Below are positions 58,201 to 64,000 of a stretch of DNA of 64,000 nt, in pieces. The DNA lies in assembly GCA_015178975.1 (NCBI GenBank), contig WHVD01000144.1:1-64000 (forward strand), read 5' to 3'. Source of the DNA: Hysterangium stoloniferum. Lineage: Eukaryota; Basidiomycota; Agaricomycetes; Hysterangiales; Hysterangiaceae. The notes under the pieces were generated by a model. That model was not told where the DNA came from. It saw nothing but the letters and a program-made list of their open reading frames with translations, and did no database searches. Position 1 is the first letter of the stretch, and each line of letters begins with the position of its first letter. The position numbers and the translations under genes were made by a program.

Positions 58201-58787
58201 ATGTCAGCTTCTATGACCGATCTGCACCAGGTGTTAGAACAACACGGCAACGACATTAAGGAGCTCCAAGCCTCTCAGAAACAAATACAGATTTGCTGCA
58301 GCAGATCCTTCAGCAACTCACCTTGCAATCGCAACCACCACCAACTCCTCCACAAGCACCAACACTACTTATGCCAACTCCTCCCACCATTTCGACCAAC
58401 TTGGGTCCAAAGGTTCCACTTCCAAACACATATGACGGCAATCGCTCCAGCAGCTGACCCTTCTACAATTCAATGCCTTTTGTATATCAGTATGAACGAA
58501 GCAAAATTTCAGATGGATGAGACAAAGGTACAATGGGTGGTTTCATTCATGAAGACTGGTCGCGCTGCCCTTTTTGCGAATTGGCTCATGAAATCGTGGA
58601 GTTGAGGAGAATCGGTGATCTCTTGGGAAACCTTTGCACGAACCTTCAAATGTGAATTCTTCCCAGCCAATGAAGCAGCGATGGCCCACATGAAGCTGGA
58701 AGGAATGACTTACCAAGGCCGCCGAATGGTCGACGAATATATGGATGAGTTCTGAGAACTCATTGATCTCGTGGGTTACAAGGACCC
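58201..58787 (+). pseudogene. Ty3/gypsy Gag fragment
   Basis: ATG at 58201: MSASMTDLHQVLEQHGNDIK, then, after a frameshift, PTPPQAPTLLMPTPP and PKVPLPNTYDGNRSS. The capsid follows: DETKVQWVVSFMKTGRAALF, ANWLMKSW, TFARTFKCEFFPANEAAMAH and LEGMTYQGRRMVDEYMDEF, the retrotransposon Gag pattern. Stops include TGA at 58603 and at 58753 (DEF-stop-ELIDL, where Arg is usual). It is cut at 58787 by LTR D of element 2, which inserted in reverse. Confidence 0.8.
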
Positions 58788-59365
58788 TGTTAAGTGCCAT
58801 GTCGGAAACTTATTCCGGAACTATCGGAAAGTCACCGGAGAGTTGGGAACTATCGGATAGGGTCAGGACATGGGATTCAGCTTATGTGCTGCGCCTCTAC
58901 ACAAATGCTCAAAGTCCTTAATTTCAGAGGTGAGGCTTACAATGGAAGATATGGATATTCAGAGTTCTGAAGAGTTCTGAATATCGAGCATACAGAAAGA
59001 CGGGAGGAGGAATCAGAAACTAAGTCGATATCAGATCTAAGGTAAAGTACAAATTTGTGGAAACTAATATAAGTCTACTCGTTATTGTACTACAAGCTAA
59101 GACCATAATAGGACGAAAATGGAAGTGTTCTTAGAATGGAAATACAATAAGACATATTAGGAAGACAATGTTCCGAAACGGGAATATAACAACAAACGAG
59201 TGAATACTTGTCAACAGACAAATTACCAAATGCAGAACAAGGGAAGTATGCGGATGATACGGTAACTATGATGTTCCGTAATCGGAGATCAGAGGTCGGA
59301 AGTTGGAGGTCTGAAGTTGGAGGTTGGAAGTCGGATATTGAAACATCCGGGAACGGGTTGTAACA
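58788..59365 (-). repeat. LTR family D, 3' LTR of element 2
   Basis: Plus-strand edges TGTTAAGTGCC...GGGTTGTAACA (578 bp). Matches the broken copy at 11258-11900. Core motif at 58870-58927 (reverse). The left flank GACCC should be one half of the target duplication; the other half is outside the window. Confidence 0.85.
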
Positions 59366-59376
59366 GTACCCCCCTG
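59366..59376 (-). other. Polypurine tract of element 2
   Basis: The reverse strand reads CAGGGGGGTAC directly before the LTR start TGTTACAACC. Confidence 0.7.
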
Positions 59377-59491
59377 TTAGGCCGAAATCCCATAGAGGCG
59401 ATTAGGTACTGAGTGATTGAAGCGACAGCTGATTATTATGTGTCGTGAAATTTACGCAATTCTGGAGGTGAGAGTTTCGGCTGATGTTCTG

Positions 59492-59501
59492 AGTATAAAA
59501 A
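59492..59501 (+). promoter_or_regulatory. TATA box of the antisense gene (element 2)
   Basis: AGTATAAAAA about 50 bp before the ATG at 59550, the same spacing as in element 1. Confidence 0.55.
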
Positions 59502-59549
59502 CCTCCAAATATTTGAATTAACGTTTTTGTTTCTTCATCCACAACTTGC

Positions 59550-60693
59550 ATGTCGATTCGTCGGCCGTTATTCATTACTACACCAGAAGATTCAGATACC
59601 AAAATTACCATACTGCAAAAAATGTCAAAGGTCGCCGAACTTCAACAAAACCGACAAAGGATGGAGGAGTTGAAACCATGACAGGAGGAGGAGGAAAAGG
59701 CATTGATGCAGGAGTTGAAAGATGCGGAAGAGGCGGAAAAACGGGAGTTGGAGCGGGCGAAGGCGGAAAAAGAAGCGTGGATCTGGAAAGTGGCGGAGGC
59801 TCAGAAATAGAAGGAAGAGGCGGAAAGGTTACAGCGGGAGTCAGAGGTGGCGAAAAAGCGTGAGGAGATAAGGGAAGGGAAAGTAAGTTCAATCCATAAC
59901 ATTCTGTGATTCCAACCGATAACTATTTGATACAGCGAAAAGCCGTGGAGGTGGAAGTAGAGGGAGAAGCTGGGCCTTTGAGTCCTAAAGTAAGTGTTTT
60001 TGTAAAGGATTCGGCAGTTGATTAACTTCTGAAACAGAAGCCAAAGGTCAAGGCTCCGGAATGGATGGAAGTTGTCCATGATGCTCCGTGTTATCGATGT
60101 TCCATACAGAATATGACGTGTTGGAAACAGAAGGTAAAATGGGGTGGAACTTGTTATCCCTGCATGGTACTCAAACTTCCGTTCACTCTCACCTCGAAAA
60201 GAGGTCCGAAAGGTGAGAAGGCTCAGAAAACTAATGATGTGGAAAGTTCGGGAATGGCCAAAGCTGCAGAAACTGAGGTGCCGAAGATGGATAGTACGGG
60301 CATGGAGCTCCTCAAGGACACCGTCGACACGTTGGTCTTTATCGGAATGGAAGTCATGAAAATGCAGGAAACACTAGATTGCCATAATGAGATCCAGGAA
60401 AGGGTTTCCACTCGTTGATCCGGAACTTCCGGAGGCAGAATGAATTCCTGGAGAAGGTAATGGTTAGCATCGGTATTATCGCAGTTTCCGAAAGGTTTTC
60501 CAATAAGGCCAGGGAACAGCCTAATGATCCGTTGGCGGAATGTGTTGAGAAAAGGTGGGAGTCAGGAAATGGGCTGGAAGTATTGGAGAGTGAGGATGAA
60601 GAGGTGCAGGATATGGTGGAAAGTGCGGAGGTTGCTGAAAAGACGGAAATCGGGATGGAAGGTGGATTTGGAGTGTCAGAGACTTTAAAATAG
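59550..60693 (+). pseudogene. Antisense spliced accessory gene of element 2 (coiled-coil, CxxC-x6-C)
   Basis: Exon 1 59550-59882 (111 codons): MSIRRPLFITTPEDSDTKIT, then a Glu/Lys/Ala-rich coiled coil with TGA and TAG nonsense codons. Intron 1 59883-59935 (GTAAGT...ACAG). Exon 2 59936-59989 (18 codons). Intron 2 59990-60037 (GTAAGT...ACAG). Both introns are phase 0, as in element 1. Exon 3 from 60038: KPKVKAPEWMEVVHDAPCYR with CYRCSIQNMTC and TCYPCMVLKLPF (last Cys lost), then a helical acidic tail after a frameshift near 60415, ending at 60693. The end is 83 bp from the integrase stop. The earlier in-frame ATG (59550) was chosen over 59622 because it fits the TATA spacing. Confidence 0.72.
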
Positions 60694-60776
60694 TCCAAAT
60701 AATATTTTTTTTGCAAAACCTAAAACGAGTGTGATAACGGAAGTGTCGGAAACTAAACAGAAGGAAAATGGAAGAG

Positions 60777-62119
60777 TCAGAGTGATGATAAAGGTCTGGG
60801 TTTGCTTGGATAAGCTGTGTGGAAGTCGGTAACAATTTCCATAGCATGTCTGAGTTCTGTGGCCAATATCCATGAAGTTTCCTCGTCGGTACCTTCATAA
60901 CCTGCCCATTTGACTAAATAGAGCAATTTACAAGTACGTCGACGATTGTCGATTTTAGAATCCAAAATTTTGGAAACTTCAAATTCGGGTTCTCCGTCAA
61001 TGATGACTGGAGGGGATGGAGGTTGAATATGTTCCGGGATTTTGTTAGGAACACAGGGTTCTAACATGGAAACGTGGAAAATGGGATGAACTGCTCGCAT
61101 ACTATCGGGAAGTTGGAGAGTCCATGAGACTGAACTGGCTTGTGCTATAATTTCAAAGGGGCCTAAGAATTTCTCAGCAAGTTTTTTAGAAGGTCGGGTA
61201 GTATGGAAGAATTGAGCTTTTACAAAAACTGGATCACTGATTTTAAAATTGGGAGGTGGGATCCTGTTTTTGTCTGCAGAACGTTGATAATATTCCTGTG
61301 CGGAAGAAATAGCTTTCTGAAGTTCTTGATGTAATTCATCGAGGTCGGTAATAAATTCTTGAGCACGGACAGAAGCCAAATCTCGTTCAGAATGTACAGT
61401 GAGATTCAGATTATAGCCTTTGTTGGCGAAGAAAGGAGATACGCCAGTAGTTGCATTCGGAGAGTTATTTAGGTGAATTATGCAATCAGAAGAAGGGATT
61501 TCCAGTTGTCCTGTTGATAATTGCAATAGATGCGGAGATATTGTTCCAATGTTTGATTTACACATTCCGTTTGTCCGTCACCTTCCGGGTGATATCCCGA
61601 GGTGAAGTGAAGTTTCATGTCGAGGGCTTTTCCGAGGGCCTGGAAGAAATGGGAGACGAACTTGGAGCCTTGATCGGAAGTTATGTGAGACGGAACTCCA
61701 TGTTTGGAAAATACATGAATAATGAAAAGTTCCACTAATTGTAAGGACATGATTGTATCATGAGTGGGTATGAAAATGCCTTGTTTCGAGAATCGATCCA
61801 CAACAACTAGAATGGATGTAAAGCCTTCAGAAGTCGGGAGTTGTTCGATAAAATCCATGTTCCAGGGTTTTTCTGGTATCGGGAGTTGCTTGAGAAGGCC
61901 GTACGGCTTATGCCTCTGGGTTTTGGAGCATAAGCAGGTGGTGCATGACTTACAGAACTGGGTTACAAAATCTCGGAGGTTGGGCCAAGTGTATTCTCTA
62001 CAGATTAAACCAAGAGTATTGTTAATGCCATATTGTCCGGAGATTGGATGATTGTGTTTATACTGAAGTACGCGGAGTCGGAGATTGTCGGAATCTGGAA
62101 CATATGTAGATACGTCCAT
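60777..62119 (-). pseudogene. Element 2 integrase with chromodomain
   Basis: Frames 62119-61478 and 61565-60777, shifted near 61520. HNHPISGQYGINNTLGLICR and FCKSCTTCLCSK form the zinc module; MDFIEQLPTSEGFTSILVVV, SDQGSKFVSHFFQALG and HPEGDGQTECVNQTLEQYLR hold the catalytic residues. In the ITSDQGSKF block the residue after GS is Lys where element 1 has Glu. NATTGVSPFFANKGYN, KKLAEKFLGPFEII and the chromodomain LLYLVKWAGYEGTDEETSW follow. Two frames and the substitutions make it inactive. Confidence 0.88.
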
Positions 62120-62153
62120 CGAGATGGATAAAACCTTGAGAGTCTTGTGACCA

Positions 62154-63923
62154 TCAGGGTTGGTCGGGATTGTCAGGAACTTCTAGGTGTGACTTGAGAG
62201 CCGGATCGGAAGTGAGTGCGGAAAGGATATCTTGATGTAATTGCTCAATGTCCATAATCATGACGCTACGCATAATTGGATAGTAGAGGGAAGTTGCTTG
62301 GATAGATGCGGAAAGTTGTTGCATTGTAAAAACCAGTTTCAAGTTATGCGGATTAACAATGGCATAGTTACTTTCCCCCTCTTTAGGATAGACGTCCCAT
62401 AGTCGAGTCATGGCATCTGGTTTTCCACCAAGACGTCCCAGTCGGAAACGGATAATCATGTTGAAAGCAGAAAGGAATTCAGACCAGCGGGCTTGCTGGT
62501 GGGTTAAAAGTTTAGTGGTAGAAAAATATTCGAGATTTTTGTGATCAGTAACAACATCAATGGGAGTTGCGGAACCTTCGAGATAATGGCGCCAATGTTT
62601 GAAAGCTTCAAAAATCACCAAAAGTTCCTTGTCATGAACATCGTAGTTGAGTTCGGACACTGAAAGTGTCTGAGAAAGAAATGCAACTGGATGAATTTCA
62701 CCGTCAGAATCTTGAATGGAAAGAATCGCGGCAATGGCATAATCGGAAGCATCGGTTTCCACAATAATTGGAACATCAGGTTTCCAATGGGAAAGAATCG
62801 GGGCAGAAGTGAAAGCATTTTTTAAAGTCTGGAAGGCGGAGCAGCATTTGTCGTCAAAGACCCATGGTTGAGTTTTACGGGTAAGATGAGTGAGCGGTAC
62901 TGTAATATCCGAGTAGTTCCGAATAAAACAACAGTAAAAGTTGGCAAAACCTAAAAATGACTGAATATCCTTGACCTTCTGTGGTTCGGGCCAGTCACGG
63001 ACAACTTGAACCTTGGTTTCATCCATACGGAGACCATCAGGGCCAATGATGAAACCTAAGTATTCAATAGAATCCATGTCAAAGTAGCATTTTTTACCGT
63101 TGGCGAAAAGACCATTTTTATGGAGTCTTCGGAAGACTTCACAAACCTGTTCATCGTGGAGAGCGGGATCCTCGGAAAATACCAAAATGTCGTCCAAATA
63201 GACTATAACACATACATCAAGCATGTCGGAAAATATATCATTAACAAAACGTTGAAAAGCGGAAGGGGCGTTGGTAAGGCCGAATGGCATAACCAACCAT
63301 TCAAAGGATCCATAGCGAGTCCGAAAAGCAGTTTTCCATTCATCGCCCTCGGCAATTCAGACCAAATGATAGGTGTGTTTGAGGTCTATTTTGGTGTAGA
63401 TCCGAGCTTTCCGTGGGGCATTGAGTAAATCGGTAACGAGTGGAAGTAGATACTTATCTTTCCGTGTGATGGAATTTAATCCTCTGAAATCAACACAGAG
63501 TCGAAGAGAGCCATCCTTCTTTCAGACGAAAAGGACGGGTGCTCCATACGGAGACTTTGAGGGATGGATAAAACCTATTGACAAATGTTCATCCAGGAAC
63601 TCCCGAATAGACGAAAGTTCCGATTGGGATAATGGGTAAATAGTTCCTAACGGAGGGTTTGAACTGGGCTCAATATCGATTTTCAAGTCGTAGGGCCTAT
63701 GTGGTGCAAGCCTGTCAGCTTTTTGCTTACTGAAAATGTCCACAAAATCATGGTATTTTTCGGGAACTCCTTCCAGGTCGGCTTTTAGCTTGGATAATTC
63801 TGGAGTCACAAAACATCCAGATGCTTCATCAACTTTTAAGCTGATCGAAAAACATTGCGAACCATCCAGTTTACTCGCCCTAACAAATGCCGAAGCGTTG
63901 ATGAGAGAGATTTTAGGAGGCAC
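62154..63923 (-). pseudogene. Element 2 protease tail, reverse transcriptase and RNase H
   Basis: First frame (63923-63522): KADLEGVPEKYHDFVDIFSK and LSIGFIHPSKSPYGAPVLFV. A TGA at 63520 and another at the complement of 63357-63359 (HLV-stop-IAEGDEWKTAFR, where the family has Arg) precede the open frame 63296-62154: MPFGLTNAPSAFQRFVNDIF, VIVYLDDILVFS with an intact YLDD catalytic box, SFLGFANFYCCFIRNYS, IIVETDASDYAIAAILS (RNase H) and [20 protein letters not shown]. It ends at TGA (62154-62156) in NPDQP-stop-WSQD, where element 3 has CGA for Arg. Confidence 0.9.
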
Positions 63924-64000
63924 GGAGGTTTCGGTAGAAGCCGGAGGTGCCGCTGATGCTGAAAAGGTGTTGGCCGGAAGAGACGCTGCAGGAGGAACCG

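Larger units (their letters stand above)
58788..64000 (-). mobile_element. Ty3/gypsy chromovirus, reverse strand (element 2, LTR family D)
   Basis: From the window end downward: protease/RT (63923-62154), integrase and chromodomain (62119-60777), a convergent antisense gene (plus strand 59550-60693), PPT (59376-59366) and 3' LTR (59365-58788). It inserted into the Gag fragment at 58201-58787. Its proteins closely match element 1, but its LTR is a different family. The 5' LTR and gag lie beyond the window. Confidence 0.9.

Overview
The window reads as a transposon-rich, gene-poor stretch of a filamentous basidiomycete, probably an Agaricomycete. The indicators are chromodomain Ty3/gypsy elements, a Plavaka/CACTA-type transposase, a large Helitron, Tc1/mariner elements, a sulfotransferase-like gene with ~50-64 bp introns, and a sedolisin-type secreted protease fragment. 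The species is not identified. Nearly everything is mobile DNA at different stages of decay. The only apparently intact host gene is a six-exon sulfotransferase-like gene at 25402-26356, followed by a convergent cytochrome c oxidase subunit-like remnant (26443-26786). A sedolisin gene fragment lies at 19554-19951 and a candidate tRNA-Lys at 23019-23112.

Layout. 1-4273: 3' part of a Ty3/gypsy chromovirus (RNase H tail, intact integrase+chromodomain, an antisense gene, PPT, 3' LTR 'A'). 4665-9794: one reverse LTR A split by a series of nested insertions (LTR B, LTR G, a mariner, and inside the mariner another LTR A holding another LTR B), most with target duplications. 9800-19055: LTR remnants, copia scraps and a Plavaka-like transposase. 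19100-25000: sedolisin fragment, mariner 2, tRNA, LTR E, copia gag plus LTR. 25000-26800: small host-gene island. 27150-29545: degenerate copia gag-integrase. 29734-~36960: Helitron (reverse strand, one in-frame stop) with repeat arrays upstream. 37128-50075: gypsy remnants and a nearly complete reverse-strand gypsy 'F' with a 5' LTR. 50100-54910: an HMG-like gene remnant and a copia RT/RNase H interrupted by solo LTR G2. 55094-57765: nearly intact mariner 3 and a truncated mariner 4. 57766-64000: a gypsy gag fragment into which a reverse-strand gypsy element (running off the window) has inserted.

Most interesting signal. The two chromoviral elements at the two ends of the window carry different LTRs, yet each has, between integrase and 3' LTR and on the opposite strand, a gene with its own TATA box, a coiled-coil first exon, two phase-0 introns at equivalent positions and a double CxxC-x6-C motif. 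It is a conserved, spliced, convergent antisense accessory gene of a retrotransposon. Other notable signals are a GCAGC-ATAAGCTGAAGCC core shared by unrelated-looking LTR families, an array of 15 TGAGTCA (Gcn4/AP-1-type) sites in one solo LTR, paired inverted binding sites in every mariner end, and stop codons that look like C-to-T decay.
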